Source: Anaerostipes butyraticus (GTDB lineage Bacteria > Bacillota > Clostridia > Lachnospirales > Lachnospiraceae). Taken from it: 64,000 bases of DNA. The stretch spans positions 62,001-126,000 of the forward strand of contig NZ_BLYI01000023.1 of assembly GCF_016586355.1 (NCBI RefSeq), read 5' to 3'. Shown here piece after piece: positions 9,167 through 17,993 of the stretch (position 1 is its first letter; every line of letters starts with the position of its first letter). The notes under the pieces are model-generated. The model saw nothing but the letters and a program-made list of their open reading frames with translations, did not search any database and was not told the origin of the DNA. Position numbers and translations under genes: made by a program.

Positions 9167-10348
9167 TTACATTTGCCTGTGATAAGAAGCGGTGAACTGA
9201 TTGTGTGTGTAATCAGCCACGCTTTCCGTAGCAGGTGTGAAGTTAATAACTCCGCCTAACATTTTAGCAACCTCAAAGTTGCTGTTAGGATATAGATGTC
9301 CATAGGTCCCTAAAGTCGTCTGGATTTTTTCGTGGCCGAGACGGTCTTTAATGATCAATGGATTCACCCCCATGCTGATTAAGAGTGCAACATGAGAATG
9401 ACGTAAAGCATGGATTTTAATTCGGTGAACGCCGGCAAGCCCTGCCAGCTTTTCCAGGGCTCTTGGCAGGGTATGCTTGCTGGTGGGAATCCCATTGTAG
9501 CTTAGTACAAAGTTACAGTCTTTCAAAACTTTTTTCTGTACTTCTTTCCACTCTTTTAATTCCCTGATAGTATCATCATCAAGCACAACTGTTCGGACAC
9601 TGGCAGATGTTTTGGGTTCCACAAATTTGTATTCCGTCATTGATTTGTAATACAGTGTTTTGGTTACACTGATTATTCCGCTTTCAAAATCAATGTCATC
9701 CCACTGTAATGCAGCAGCCTCTCCGATCCGCAGTCCTGTTGTGAACAGGAGCCAGAAGCAGATGAACAAATAATGTTCATAGTAGTCACCCTTGTATAAA
9801 AGAGAAATGACTTTCTGAAATTCATCCAGCGTCCAGAAATCTATCTTCACTTTTTTTGACTTAATATTGCCGACCATACGTGACGGATTTTTTGAAGCAA
9901 GACCAAGGATAATTGCACGGTCAAAAGCGAGCGACAACATGCCCTGGATAATCCGTACATAATTTGGACTGTACTCTTTTGCCAGCTTCAGCTGCCATGC
10001 CTGTACATGAATCGGCTCTATTTCAGCAACCTTTTTCCTGTAAAAAAATTTAAAGTGCTTTTCAATAGTATTTAATCGGTTTTTATAGGTACTTTCTTTG
10101 ACCTGCGTTTTATACCATGGAAGATAAATTTCCTCAATGTACTGCTTAAACGAGGGCTGTTTCTTTTCCATAGCCAGTCCTTCTTCTGCCGCCAGCACCA
10201 ATCGGGAATACTCTGTACGAGCCTCCTTTTTTGTAGAAAAGCCGCTGCGGTATTTCTGGATCTGCTTTCCGGTTACAGAATCATAGCCCAGGTTTGCCCT
10301 GAAATAATAGGTTCCGTTTTCAGCTTTTTTAATTGGATCTTTTGCCAT
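9167..10348 (-). CDS. Tyrosine-type site-specific integrase
   Basis: 393-residue integrase of the phage/ICE (Tn916-like) type. An N-terminal arm-DNA-binding domain (NGTYYFRANLGYDSVTGKQI) is followed by a SAM-like core-binding domain (residues about 65-160) and the catalytic domain. Catalytic residues are visible: Arg in TTGLRIGEAAALQW, HALRH, the third-box His in RLGHEKIQTT, and the Tyr nucleophile in TYGHLY near residue 349. The start follows AAGGAG. It points at guaA and is paired with a DUF3173-type small gene, the usual order at the end of Firmicutes ICEs. Confidence 0.93.
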   Translation of the reverse strand: MAKDPIKKAENGTYYFRANLGYDSVTGKQIQKYRSGFSTKKEARTEYSRLVLAAEEGLAMEKKQPSFKQYIEEIYLPWYKTQVKESTYKNRLNTIEKHFKFFYRKKVAEIEPIHVQAWQLKLAKEYSPNYVRIIQGMLSLAFDRAIILGLASKNPSRMVGNIKSKKVKIDFWTLDEFQKVISLLYKGDYYEHYLFICFWLLFTTGLRIGEAAALQWDDIDFESGIISVTKTLYYKSMTEYKFVEPKTSASVRTVVLDDDTIRELKEWKEVQKKVLKDCNFVLSYNGIPTSKHTLPRALEKLAGLAGVHRIKIHALRHSHVALLISMGVNPLIIKDRLGHEKIQTTLGTYGHLYPNSNFEVAKMLGGVINFTPATESVADYTHNQFTASYHRQM

Positions 10349-10385
10349 AAAGTTTACTCCTTACATTTCTGCAAGAAGTGTGTCA

Positions 10386-10577
10386 TTACTGCTCATCTGG
10401 AAGTTTGATACCGAGCAGTTCTTCTACGGCCTCTTTTGGAACTCTGTCCAGCTTTCTTGACTGATAGTAGGTATGTCCTTTTTCCACCATTAACTTTTTA
10501 GCCTCACGAATAATGTCAGCAGCAAAAGAAGGACCATATCCAAGTGCAATTAAATCTGATTTCGTTACAGTAACCAT
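10386..10577 (-). CDS. DUF3173-type small DNA-binding/excisionase-like protein
   Basis: 63-residue basic protein starting MVTVTKSDLIALGYGPSFA. Small proteins of this kind (DUF3173) sit directly upstream of ICE integrases in Firmicutes, and an excision or directionality role is suspected rather than shown. The ATG at 10577 is chosen over an in-frame ATG 15 bp upstream because AAGGAGG lies between the two. It is 37 bp from the integrase gene and probably cotranscribed with it. Confidence 0.75.
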   Translation of the reverse strand: MVTVTKSDLIALGYGPSFAADIIREAKKLMVEKGHTYYQSRKLDRVPKEAVEELLGIKLPDEQ

Positions 10578-10918
10578 AACCCTCCTTTCCATGAACAGAG
10601 TACCATTCTCAATACCTGTTCATTATTATACCAGAATTTGAGTAAAAGGTCTTTAGGTTCAGATACCTCTTGCAAAAATAAATTATAGTTATGTTTAAGA
10701 TACCGTTTTTCTCTATCTCCCTGGAAGCCAGTTCCTGCGCCTTCCCAAGCCGCGTCTTCGGCGTTGCTATGCAATCTTAAAGCCTGCAGGCACGCATCAT
10801 GCTGCACTATCTGCAGGCACCCGTATCCCTCTTCCGGGAGGGTATGAAATTTTCAAGGTACTCTATTTTGCCATTTGTAAGGGAAATAGCGGAGAAAATG
10901 CAGAATGTGTAAAAAATA
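10578..10918. other. Intergenic region upstream of the integrase pair
   Basis: About 340 bp with no convincing gene; a 80-codon minus-strand frame here lacks a ribosome site. Two copies of CTGCAGGCAC (about 10790 and 10812) and a CCCTCTTCCGGGAGGG hairpin are visible, followed by AT-rich DNA. It probably holds the integrase promoter and possibly arm-type binding sites. Confidence 0.4.
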
Positions 10919-10944
10919 GAAAAAAAGCTGTCCGTGTGGACAGC
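10919..10944 (-). terminator. Terminator of the XRE regulator gene
   Basis: Perfect stem GCTGTCC-ACAC-GGACAGC followed by six T's, reading leftward, just past the end of the XRE gene. Confidence 0.9.
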
Positions 10945-10953
10945 CTCTGAAAA

Positions 10954-11271
10954 TTATTTATGTCTGGCAGCGAGCCGATGTAGTATACTGATTACAGCGA
11001 TCATATCCTCATCGTCGAGCTGCTTTAATAAGTCAGCCGCTTTTTCGTATAGAGGAAGATTGTGAAGAGCTGTATCGAAGAACTGGCAGGGAGTTACTTC
11101 CAGATATTCGCAGATTTCCAGGAAGTTCTCCATGGTAGGCAGGGAGCGCCCGGAAGAAATGGACTGGATGTAACTTTTGTTTTTGCCGAGATCCAGGCTC
11201 ATCTGATATTCGGATACATTCTTTTTTATCCGCAGTTCGGTAATCCTGTCACCGATAAATTTTTTCTCCAT
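10954..11271 (-). CDS. XRE-family helix-turn-helix regulator
   Basis: 105-residue regulator beginning MEKKFIGDRITELRIKKNVS. It has a typical Cro/CI helix-turn-helix (SEYQMSLDLGKNKSYIQSISSGRSLPTMENFLEI) and a C-terminal helix ending LHRLAARHK. An in-frame upstream start (11355) is rejected because GAGGTGG precedes the ATG at 11271. It is divergent from the element's rightward genes, which suits a repressor of the integration/replication module. Repeats between the two promoters are candidate operators. Confidence 0.85.
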   Translation of the reverse strand: MEKKFIGDRITELRIKKNVSEYQMSLDLGKNKSYIQSISSGRSLPTMENFLEICEYLEVTPCQFFDTALHNLPLYEKAADLLKQLDDEDMIAVISILHRLAARHK

Positions 11272-11329
11272 GTCATCCACCTCTCTTCCTACATCTTCCT
11301 TCGATTTTAAACTATTTACTTCCGGCAAA

Positions 11330-11381
11330 TTACGGAATAAAATAGAGTTATTCACTATATAAATGCTTATATTACGGAATA
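11330..11381. promoter_or_regulatory. Direct repeats TTACGGAATA in the divergent control region
   Basis: Two identical TTACGGAATA copies at 11330-11339 and 11372-11381 (42 bp apart, about four helical turns), with related half-sites CCGGAATTTAC and TTCCGGCAAATTAC beside them. They lie between the XRE gene and the rightward genes, so they may be XRE binding sites (inference). Confidence 0.5.
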
Positions 11382-11468
11382 TAACCGGAATTTACTGCTA
11401 TATACCTGATTGCAAAAAAATGTGATAGAAGCGCTGTTTTAGGGTATGATGTTAATGAGGTGTTTTTA

Positions 11469-11675
11469 ATGAAAATCATAGGTACGCAGGAAGAATTGAA
11501 ATGGGTCCGCAGGGCGCTGGCAAACAACTGTGAGGGATGTATCTTTGAAGAACGATGTAATCAAAATGCCAGTGAGGAGCAGAAGAAGCATGGAAAAACT
11601 CTGACAAGCTGTGAGGAATTTATGGCAAGACAGATCACGTTTGTCAGCGAGGAGAGAACAAAAACCACAAAATAG
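11469..11675 (+). CDS. Small Cys-rich conserved protein of the element
   Basis: 68 residues starting MKIIGTQEELKWVRRALANN, with five cysteines, four of them arranged C-x2-C-x5-C plus a later C (CEGCIFEERCNQ ... TSCEEF), which could form a small metal site. GAGG precedes the ATG at 11469; the in-frame GTG at 11460 overlaps that site. It is the first rightward gene after the XRE regulator. I do not recognise a named family. Confidence 0.6.
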   Translation: MKIIGTQEELKWVRRALANNCEGCIFEERCNQNASEEQKKHGKTLTSCEEFMARQITFVSEERTKTTK

Positions 11676-12104
11676 GATATTTATACCGTTATTGATACCA
11701 TATATAGTATAAAACAAATTGACAGCACCTATATCCTGTGCTACTATACTGATATAGTTCTTTTTTATGCGTTCCCCGGCGGGGGATCATGTTTTGGGAT
11801 TTTGAGAAATCCCGTACATGAAGAGGAAAAGCAGGAGCTTTTCCCGGCATAAGTTGTTTATGTTTGTAGTGAAGTGTCACCGTATGCCTGAAATGGCTGT
11901 GTGGCACTTTTTTTGTTTTATCGGTGAAGAACCAGATTGGAAAAGGATGAATGGAGAAAACAAGAGGTTTCTCTTCTCATCCTTTTTTATTGCCGTTTAT
12001 CCGGAAGAAAATGTTTCTGCCGGATTTTTGTGTATGTGTGTGGCCTGCCACAATCAGCTTCGGCTGTTTATGGAAAAATATTTTAAAGAAAGGTGGAAGA
12101 AACA
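11676..12104 (+). other. Leader region with two tandem terminator-like hairpins
   Basis: About 430 bp without a convincing gene. Two structures face right: AAGTGTCAC paired with GTGGCACTT followed by T7 (about 11871-11912), and AAAAGGATGA paired with TCATCCTTTT with an inner GAGAAA/TTTCTC arm followed by T's (11941-11988). Their position before the long DNA-processing operon suggests transcription attenuation or a short leader RNA. A 96-codon frame running through both hairpins is probably chance. Confidence 0.5.
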
Positions 12105-13244
12105 ATGAATGAAACAATGGTTTACGCAGATGGTTTTGAAAAGACATTTGCCACGGCGGAGGAGATGCTTGATTTTCTTTCAAGAAGAGGGAAAGCCTCA
12201 GAGTGGATCCGCAAGCCCATCCGTGCCCTCCGGCTGGTGCCGCTCGAAAAAGAGGCGGGCAACCTGGAGAACGGAGACGAAGAGATGGAGGAGATCCTGA
12301 AGGATACGGAAAAGCACACCCGGCTTGTACTGAAGGTACGAGGCGAGGCATATCCGGTCCGGAACTGTGCGATCCAGACAATCTTAGGACGTGCCGGTAT
12401 TGGCGGGGACGGCCTGCGAAAGCTGGATCTGGCAACTTATGCAAAGGTTGTGAATTGCTGCCTGAAAGCAGCGAAAGGGGAATGCCTCATCAAGATTGCG
12501 GATGGAAAAGTCTCTGCAGTCCACGGGGGAGACGCCCATGATTACAGCGTACTGGACATGAAAGCAATCTTTGAGATGACCAGCGAATATCTGCACACGA
12601 ATTTCAAGGGAAGCGCTTATCTGGAAGGCTCCGGAACCTATGACCATTCCGTCATGAGTGCCATGTGGACGCTTTCCGGGAACCAGGAGCTTCTGGACAC
12701 CTACAGGGATGCGCTGGACCGGTACGGAGTAAGCAGAAAGAATCTTACGCCGGCGCTGCGCCTGACCACTTCTGATGTTGCAGCCAGCGGTGTCAATCTG
12801 TATCCTATGCTGCTGACAGACGGGAACAACCATACGCTCAGCCTGGGAAGCCCGATCACTCTGGCGCACAGGAACCACAGCACAATCCTGGATTACCGCA
12901 ACAATTTGAAAGAGGTGTATGCAAGATACAAGGATGCCACAGAACGTCTGGCAGCGCTTCTGGAAATTGAGATCCATAACCCGGTGAACTGCTTAAAGTT
13001 ACTGATGAAAAAGCTGAAGATCAAAGCGGCGATCCGTAATGAAGTGGTGGAGATGTATGTGGCACAGAACGGGGAACAGACCTGCACGGCCCATGACCTT
13101 TACTATGCCATGAACGAGGCACCCTTCTATGCCGCCTGCCAGGGATTTACCGGCAGCCAGCTTTTGCGGATGGAGGAAAACCTGACCAGGGCCCTTGCCA
13201 TGGACTGGAAGGAGTTTGATGTATATGGCGCCGTTAAGTGTTAA
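12105..13244 (+). CDS. DUF932-like conserved protein of plasmids/ICEs
   Basis: 379 residues. The middle and C-terminal parts (GSAYLEGSGTYDHSVMSAMW; RLTTSDVAASGVNLYPMLL; SLGSPITLAHRNHST) resemble the DUF932 group found in phage, plasmid and ICE replication regions, where the molecular role is unknown. The ATG at 12105 is chosen because AAGGTGG ends 9 bp upstream, whereas the GTG at 12093 overlaps that site. First gene of a tightly packed operon: the YqaJ exonuclease follows 10 bp later, which points to DNA metabolism. GC-richer than the IS and cargo DNA to the right. Confidence 0.55.
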   Translation: MNETMVYADGFEKTFATAEEMLDFLSRRGKASEWIRKPIRALRLVPLEKEAGNLENGDEEMEEILKDTEKHTRLVLKVRGEAYPVRNCAIQTILGRAGIGGDGLRKLDLATYAKVVNCCLKAAKGECLIKIADGKVSAVHGGDAHDYSVLDMKAIFEMTSEYLHTNFKGSAYLEGSGTYDHSVMSAMWTLSGNQELLDTYRDALDRYGVSRKNLTPALRLTTSDVAASGVNLYPMLLTDGNNHTLSLGSPITLAHRNHSTILDYRNNLKEVYARYKDATERLAALLEIEIHNPVNCLKLLMKKLKIKAAIRNEVVEMYVAQNGEQTCTAHDLYYAMNEAPFYAACQGFTGSQLLRMEENLTRALAMDWKEFDVYGAVKC

Positions 13245-13254
13245 GGAGGAGCTT

Positions 13255-14298
13255 ATGAAACAGACGTTACGAATGGATTATGAACCGGAACAGGTCGTGG
13301 ATATCAGCACCCTTTCCAGAGAGCAATGGCTTGCATTCCGCCGTCTGGGAATCGGAGGCAGTGATGTAGCTGCCATCATGGGGATCTCGCCTTTTGTTAC
13401 CAGCCGTGATCTTTACTATGACAAGATCGGCGTTACCCCGGTGATCGAGGAACCAGAAGCAAACTGGGTTGCCAAGGAATTTGGACACAGACTAGAGGAT
13501 CTGGTAGCGGAGATTTTCTCTAAGAAAACCGGCCTGGAGGTGTTTCCCGTGCGGATCATGTTCCGGCATCCGCTTTACCCGTTTATGCTTGCCGATATTG
13601 ATTTCTTTGTGCGTATGCCGGATGGCAGCTTTGCCATACTGGAGTGCAAAACCTGTAATTATAACGCCAAAGAGAAGTGGGATGACGGGAAAATCCCGGA
13701 GCACTATGTCTATCAGGTGCGGCACTATATGTCGGTGGTGAACATCAGTCATGCATTTATTGCGTGTCTGTGGGGAAATAACGAGAACGACTTTGTATAC
13801 CGTTCTCTGGAGCGTGATCTCATGGAAGAGCAGGATATCATCGAGCAGGAAGGATATTTCTGGCGTGAATTTGTGGAGAAGAAGGTGGAACCGCCGCTGG
13901 TGGGGAAACCGGATCTGGTGCTTGCCAGCATCCGCCGTTACAGCGGCTATGCTGATAAGTCGATCCCGGAAATCCCAATCACGACGCTGGATTCCAAAAG
14001 CCTGGAAAAGTATCTTGCTTTATCAGATGAAAAATCACGCTTAGAGAAGCGTAAGAAGGAAATTGACGCTGAACAGCGTTCGATCAGTGTTCCTTTCGTG
14101 GAGTTGATGGGACAGGGATGCAAGGCATTTCTGGAAGACGGAACCAACCGTTACAAGATTACCTTTAACCCGACCCGCAGGACGATGATCGGGAAAGAAA
14201 ATCTTGAAAAGCTGAAAGTGCAGCATCCGGATATTTTCAAAGAATATGCTACAGAAACAGAAAACCGGATCTTCCGGTTAAAGAAGGAGGCGGCGTGA
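13255..14298 (+). CDS. YqaJ-family viral-type recombinase/exonuclease
   Basis: 347-residue lambda-exonuclease-like nuclease (YqaJ domain). N-terminal 'RRLGIGGSDVAAIMGISPF' is the family signature; the PD-(D/E)xK core is seen as GHRLEDLVAE, the acidic ADIDFF and the ECKTCN catalytic lysine motif, followed by 'HYVYQVRHYMSV'. A Lys-rich coiled coil follows (about 260-300). It would resect double-stranded ends for single-strand annealing recombination, and a candidate annealing partner is encoded at 16994. Start chosen after AAGGAGG. Confidence 0.88.
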   Translation: MKQTLRMDYEPEQVVDISTLSREQWLAFRRLGIGGSDVAAIMGISPFVTSRDLYYDKIGVTPVIEEPEANWVAKEFGHRLEDLVAEIFSKKTGLEVFPVRIMFRHPLYPFMLADIDFFVRMPDGSFAILECKTCNYNAKEKWDDGKIPEHYVYQVRHYMSVVNISHAFIACLWGNNENDFVYRSLERDLMEEQDIIEQEGYFWREFVEKKVEPPLVGKPDLVLASIRRYSGYADKSIPEIPITTLDSKSLEKYLALSDEKSRLEKRKKEIDAEQRSISVPFVELMGQGCKAFLEDGTNRYKITFNPTRRTMIGKENLEKLKVQHPDIFKEYATETENRIFRLKKEAA

Positions 14299-14714
14299 TG
14301 TTAAAAGGAAAAAGAGCGTATATCTGCTCTCCGTTGTCTGCAAAAACCCGGGAAGAACGAATGTTTAACATGGGGCTTGCGAAGGCGTATCTGGATACGA
14401 TCAGAGAGGTATTCCACTGCCGCACGTATGCCTCCCATGCCTATCTGCCGCTGATGCTGGATGACACCATACCAGAGGAACGGAAGCTGGCGCTTTCCAT
14501 TGGAAAACAGCTTTTAGACTTCTGTGATGTGCTGATTATCTGTGGCGGCAGGATTTCTTCCGGCATGGAAGGAGAAATCCGTTATGCCCATGATACCGGG
14601 AAGGAGGTGTACTGGCTCGAAGGAGGCCGGGATCCGTTTCAGTTACGGAAGATAAAAAATTGGAAGGAGATCGAATATGCGGTGCAGATACCGGAAAACC
14701 ATATTTCTGAATGA
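14298..14714 (+). CDS. DUF4406/nucleoside deoxyribosyltransferase-like protein
   Basis: 138 residues beginning MLKGKRAYICSPLSA. The fold signature (YICSPL near the start; DFCDVLIICGGRISSGMEGEI with an acidic active-site-like Glu; YAHDTGKEVYWLEGG) fits the DUF4406/nucleoside 2-deoxyribosyltransferase-like superfamily that is common in phages and ICEs. Its ATG overlaps the previous stop (TGATG) and lies 7 bp after AAGGAGG. A role in nucleotide handling is inferred only from the fold. Confidence 0.65.
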   Translation: MLKGKRAYICSPLSAKTREERMFNMGLAKAYLDTIREVFHCRTYASHAYLPLMLDDTIPEERKLALSIGKQLLDFCDVLIICGGRISSGMEGEIRYAHDTGKEVYWLEGGRDPFQLRKIKNWKEIEYAVQIPENHISE

Positions 14715-16911
14715 GGAGAATGGATACACCATTGCGGTGTTTACGACGAAGGATGCTTCTGTACCGCTTGCTGCCAGAGACAAATACTTACAGGGCCAGA
14801 AAGTGATCGGGTTTACCGCTATAGGCTTTGACCTGCCCCAGTCTGACCAGATCGAGATTGAGATGGAAGGACAGTGGGAAAAGTCCAGCCACGGCCTGCA
14901 GTATCAGGTGGAAAATTTCATGGAGATCGTGCCGCGCACGAAGGAGGGGATCTTAGGCTACCTCTCCTGCGGTTCTGTAAAGGGTGTGGGGCCAAAAGTT
15001 GCAGAGGCCATTTACAAAGAATTTGGCCTTAATACGCTGGAAATCATGGAAGAACATCCCCAGGAGCTTCTGAAGGTAAAAGGAATTTCCCAGAAAAAGC
15101 TGAAGGGGATTGTGGAGTCCTACGGAAAAAATAAGGTGTTCCGGGAACTCATGACATTCCTGGCACCCTATAAGGTAACGCCTAAAAAGGTGAACCTGAT
15201 CCTCCAGCGGTTTCGCAATGAGTCCGTGGAGATTGTCCGCCACAGGCCTTATCAGCTCTGTGCTGTGAAAGGGTTTGGCTTTTTAACGGTGGATGCTATT
15301 GGACGGCAGAACTGCCAGGCGCTCAATGATCCCATGCGGATTTCAGGCTGCCTCTCCCATCTCATGGAATCAGCTATGAAGGAGCAGGGGCATCTGTACC
15401 TGGAGCGCCCGGAGCTGATCCAGCGGGCCTATACCATGCTGAACCAGGATCTTCCGAATCAGGCAGTAACAGAAACAGATATCCAGAGGGTACTCTACCG
15501 GCTGGTCATGCAGGAAAGCATTGTGGTAGACGGCGAACGTGTGTATGTGAAGAAACAGTATGAAGAAGAAAACCAGACTGCTTCCATGATCGCCCGGCGT
15601 CTGTTGGATCAGGGAGAGGCGTATGACATCGAAAAGGAATTGGCGCAGGCCCAGACTGCCCTGGCGATTACCCTGTCAGAGAAGCAGAAACAGGCAGTGC
15701 GCATGGTGTTCCGAAACCAGATCAGCATTATTACCGGCGGGCCTGGAACCGGAAAGACCACCGTGTTAAAGGTCATCCTTTATATCCATGCCATTGTCTG
15801 CCGATCACAGGTACAGCTCATGGCTCCTACGGGGCGTGCGGCACGCCGGATGGCGGAAAGCACCGGGCATGAAGACGCCTCAACGATGCACATGGCTCTG
15901 GGGCTTCTGGGTGACTTTGCCGATTATGAAGACGCAGTAGAATATCTGGAGGCCGGATTTCTGAATCTGGATGAAGTATCCATGGTAGATATGCATTTGG
16001 GATATGAATTTTTCCGCAGGGTAAAGCCTGCCTCCCGTATCCTGCTGGTAGGCGACGTGGATCAGCTCCCGTCTGTGGGGGCCGGTGATGTGTTCCGACA
16101 GTTGATCGGCTGCGGGCTGATCCCTGTGACGGTGCTGGATCTGGTATTCCGCCAGGGAAAGACCAGCAACATCCACTTAAATGCCCGTAAAATGTTGGCA
16201 AACCGGACGGATTTTGGGTTTGGAGATGATTTCCAGTTTATCTCCTGCAATTCGGCAGATGAGACAGCAGCCATGGTACGCCAGCTTTACCAGGAAGAGG
16301 CCGCAAGGAACGGCCTGGACCATGTGCAGATTTTGACACCCTATCGGGTAAAGACGGTAAACGGCGCTAACGAGCTGAACCGGAGCCTGGAGGACCTGAT
16401 CAATCCGCCAAGTCCTGGGAAAAAGGAACTGTCCGCAGGAGGGCAGACCTACCGGGAAGGGGATAAGGTGCTTCAGAACAAGAATACGTTGATGGCCAGC
16501 AATGGGGACCTGGGAAGGATTACGGATTTTTATACGGATGAGGAAGGAACCGTAAAAACGGTGATCGAATTTCCGGATGGACGTGTCGTGACCTACGAGA
16601 CGGAAGATCTGGAGATGATCGAACACGCCAATGCCATTACCATACACAAGTCCCAGGGATCCGAGTGCGATATTGTCATCATCCCCTGGGTGAGAGCCTT
16701 TTATATGATGCTGAAGCGGAATATCCTGTACACAGGCATTACCCGTGCAAAGAAAAAGGTGTATCTGGTGGGGCAATGGAACGCAGTCTGCCAGGCAGTC
16801 CATACGGACGATGCCGGCAGGCGCAATACAGCTCTTGGGGAGCGGATCACCCGTTACTATTATCAATACCTGAATGAGCGTGAGCCGAAACAGCTTCGGC
16901 TTGCGGTATAA
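14677..16911 (+). CDS. RecD2-type SF1B DNA helicase
   Basis: 744 residues, normal for RecD2, a 5'-3' helicase that acts without RecBC. An N-terminal OB-like region (TIFLNEENGYTIAVFTT) is followed by helix-hairpin-helix repeats (GVGPKVAEAIYKEFG; VKGISQKKLKGIVESYG) and the motor core: GGPGTGKTT Walker A, LMAPTGRAARRMAE, LDEVSMVD Walker B, GDVDQLPSVGAG, and the C-terminal ITIHKSQGSECDIVI. The start overlaps the upstream gene by 38 bp but has AAGGAG at ideal spacing. Probably the element's own replication or recombination helicase. Confidence 0.9.
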   Translation: MRCRYRKTIFLNEENGYTIAVFTTKDASVPLAARDKYLQGQKVIGFTAIGFDLPQSDQIEIEMEGQWEKSSHGLQYQVENFMEIVPRTKEGILGYLSCGSVKGVGPKVAEAIYKEFGLNTLEIMEEHPQELLKVKGISQKKLKGIVESYGKNKVFRELMTFLAPYKVTPKKVNLILQRFRNESVEIVRHRPYQLCAVKGFGFLTVDAIGRQNCQALNDPMRISGCLSHLMESAMKEQGHLYLERPELIQRAYTMLNQDLPNQAVTETDIQRVLYRLVMQESIVVDGERVYVKKQYEEENQTASMIARRLLDQGEAYDIEKELAQAQTALAITLSEKQKQAVRMVFRNQISIITGGPGTGKTTVLKVILYIHAIVCRSQVQLMAPTGRAARRMAESTGHEDASTMHMALGLLGDFADYEDAVEYLEAGFLNLDEVSMVDMHLGYEFFRRVKPASRILLVGDVDQLPSVGAGDVFRQLIGCGLIPVTVLDLVFRQGKTSNIHLNARKMLANRTDFGFGDDFQFISCNSADETAAMVRQLYQEEAARNGLDHVQILTPYRVKTVNGANELNRSLEDLINPPSPGKKELSAGGQTYREGDKVLQNKNTLMASNGDLGRITDFYTDEEGTVKTVIEFPDGRVVTYETEDLEMIEHANAITIHKSQGSECDIVIIPWVRAFYMMLKRNILYTGITRAKKKVYLVGQWNAVCQAVHTDDAGRRNTALGERITRYYYQYLNEREPKQLRLAV

Positions 16912-16993
16912 AAATAATTTCCACTTATGGAGAAAGGCAGGCTATTCCTTATGTAGAGGGATATCCTGCCCTGTTTGTGAAAGGAGCAGATGT

Positions 16994-17932
16994 ATGAACG
17001 AATTACTGTATCAGAAAAATCAGGCAGTGGCGGCTTTGAACCGGGTGGAGGGATTTGAACCTCTGGAATTTGCCCGGACGATCAAACAGGAGGATCAGGA
17101 GGACCAGCTTTATCTGGATGTGAAATACCGGAAACTCTGGTTCCGTCTGGCGAATCCTTTGGGGCGGATCTCCAGTCATATTGTCTGGTTTAATGAGAAC
17201 GTGGCGCTGGCGGAGGCAAAGATCTATCTGAACTACACGGATGCACCGGAGAATTACATTGCCAATGCGTTTTCCATGAAATTCCGCTCAGAGGATCCAA
17301 AGTTTGGAGACAAGTTCCTGGAGATGGCAGAGACTGCCGCCGTGGGACGTGCGCTCTCTGATGCGGGTTATGGCGTCCAGTTTGCGGACGTAGGAGAAAG
17401 CAACGATCCGGCGCAGGTGGATGCGGGGATCCCCGTACCAATGCAGTATCCGGAAGCTGCCGCAGGTGCTCCCTCTTATGGAGGGCAGCCGGTTTCTGCC
17501 GGACAGCCGGGCTACAATAGCCAGAATCACTATGCAGGGAATACGCCTGCAGGAAATATGGTGTATCCGGGAAGTACGGCAGAATCCAGCCCCAGCCAGA
17601 GCATGATGAACCAATTTTATCATCAGGCACAGGCGCAGGGAAATATGATGGGAGCGTCTGTACAGCCGATGCGACAGCCTGCACCTGTGAAGAACACTCC
17701 TCTGGATGGAAACCTTCCTGTGGAGGAGCTGGCAAACCGCATGACCTATGAGCAGGCGAAAGCCGTGGTCATTGGCGGAAAAGGAAAATTTGGCGGGAAA
17801 TCTATGGGGCAAGTGGCTGTGGAAAGCCCTTCCAGCCTGGATTATTTCGCTAACAGCTACCGGGGGCATAACAATCTGATCCCGGCGGCAGCCAGGGTTC
17901 TTTTGAGCCAGGCACTTCCAAAGGCCGGTTAA
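16994..17932 (+). CDS. Probable single-strand annealing-type protein with ExoX-like C-terminal domain
   Basis: 312 residues. The N-terminal half (LYLDVKYRKLWFRLANPLG ... DKFLEMAETAAVGRALSDAG) has the 'AE-T-A-GRAL-AGYG' pattern seen in phage single-strand annealing proteins of the ERF/Rad52-like groups. A Gln/Pro/Gly-rich linker (about 145-245) leads to a C-terminal segment (MTYEQAKAVVIGGKGKFGGK) like the small 'GKYKGKT' domain at the end of exonuclease X. The ATG at 16994 follows AAAGGAG. Context with YqaJ exonuclease and RecD2 supports a Red-like recombination set, but the assignment is inference. Confidence 0.5.
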   Translation: MNELLYQKNQAVAALNRVEGFEPLEFARTIKQEDQEDQLYLDVKYRKLWFRLANPLGRISSHIVWFNENVALAEAKIYLNYTDAPENYIANAFSMKFRSEDPKFGDKFLEMAETAAVGRALSDAGYGVQFADVGESNDPAQVDAGIPVPMQYPEAAAGAPSYGGQPVSAGQPGYNSQNHYAGNTPAGNMVYPGSTAESSPSQSMMNQFYHQAQAQGNMMGASVQPMRQPAPVKNTPLDGNLPVEELANRMTYEQAKAVVIGGKGKFGGKSMGQVAVESPSSLDYFANSYRGHNNLIPAAARVLLSQALPKAG

Positions 17933-17993
17933 TCATTAAATACAACTTTCCGCAGTCTTCTTTAGGCTGCGGAAGAAAGGAGGTCGGACCTGG

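Noticed and set aside
10565-10807. 80-codon minus-strand frame upstream of the integrase pair
   Set aside because: No ribosome site, no family resemblance, and it overlaps the true start of the DUF3173-type gene.
11818-12108. 96-codon plus-strand frame before the DUF932-like gene
   Set aside because: It runs through two terminator-like hairpins, lacks a ribosome site and has unlikely composition.
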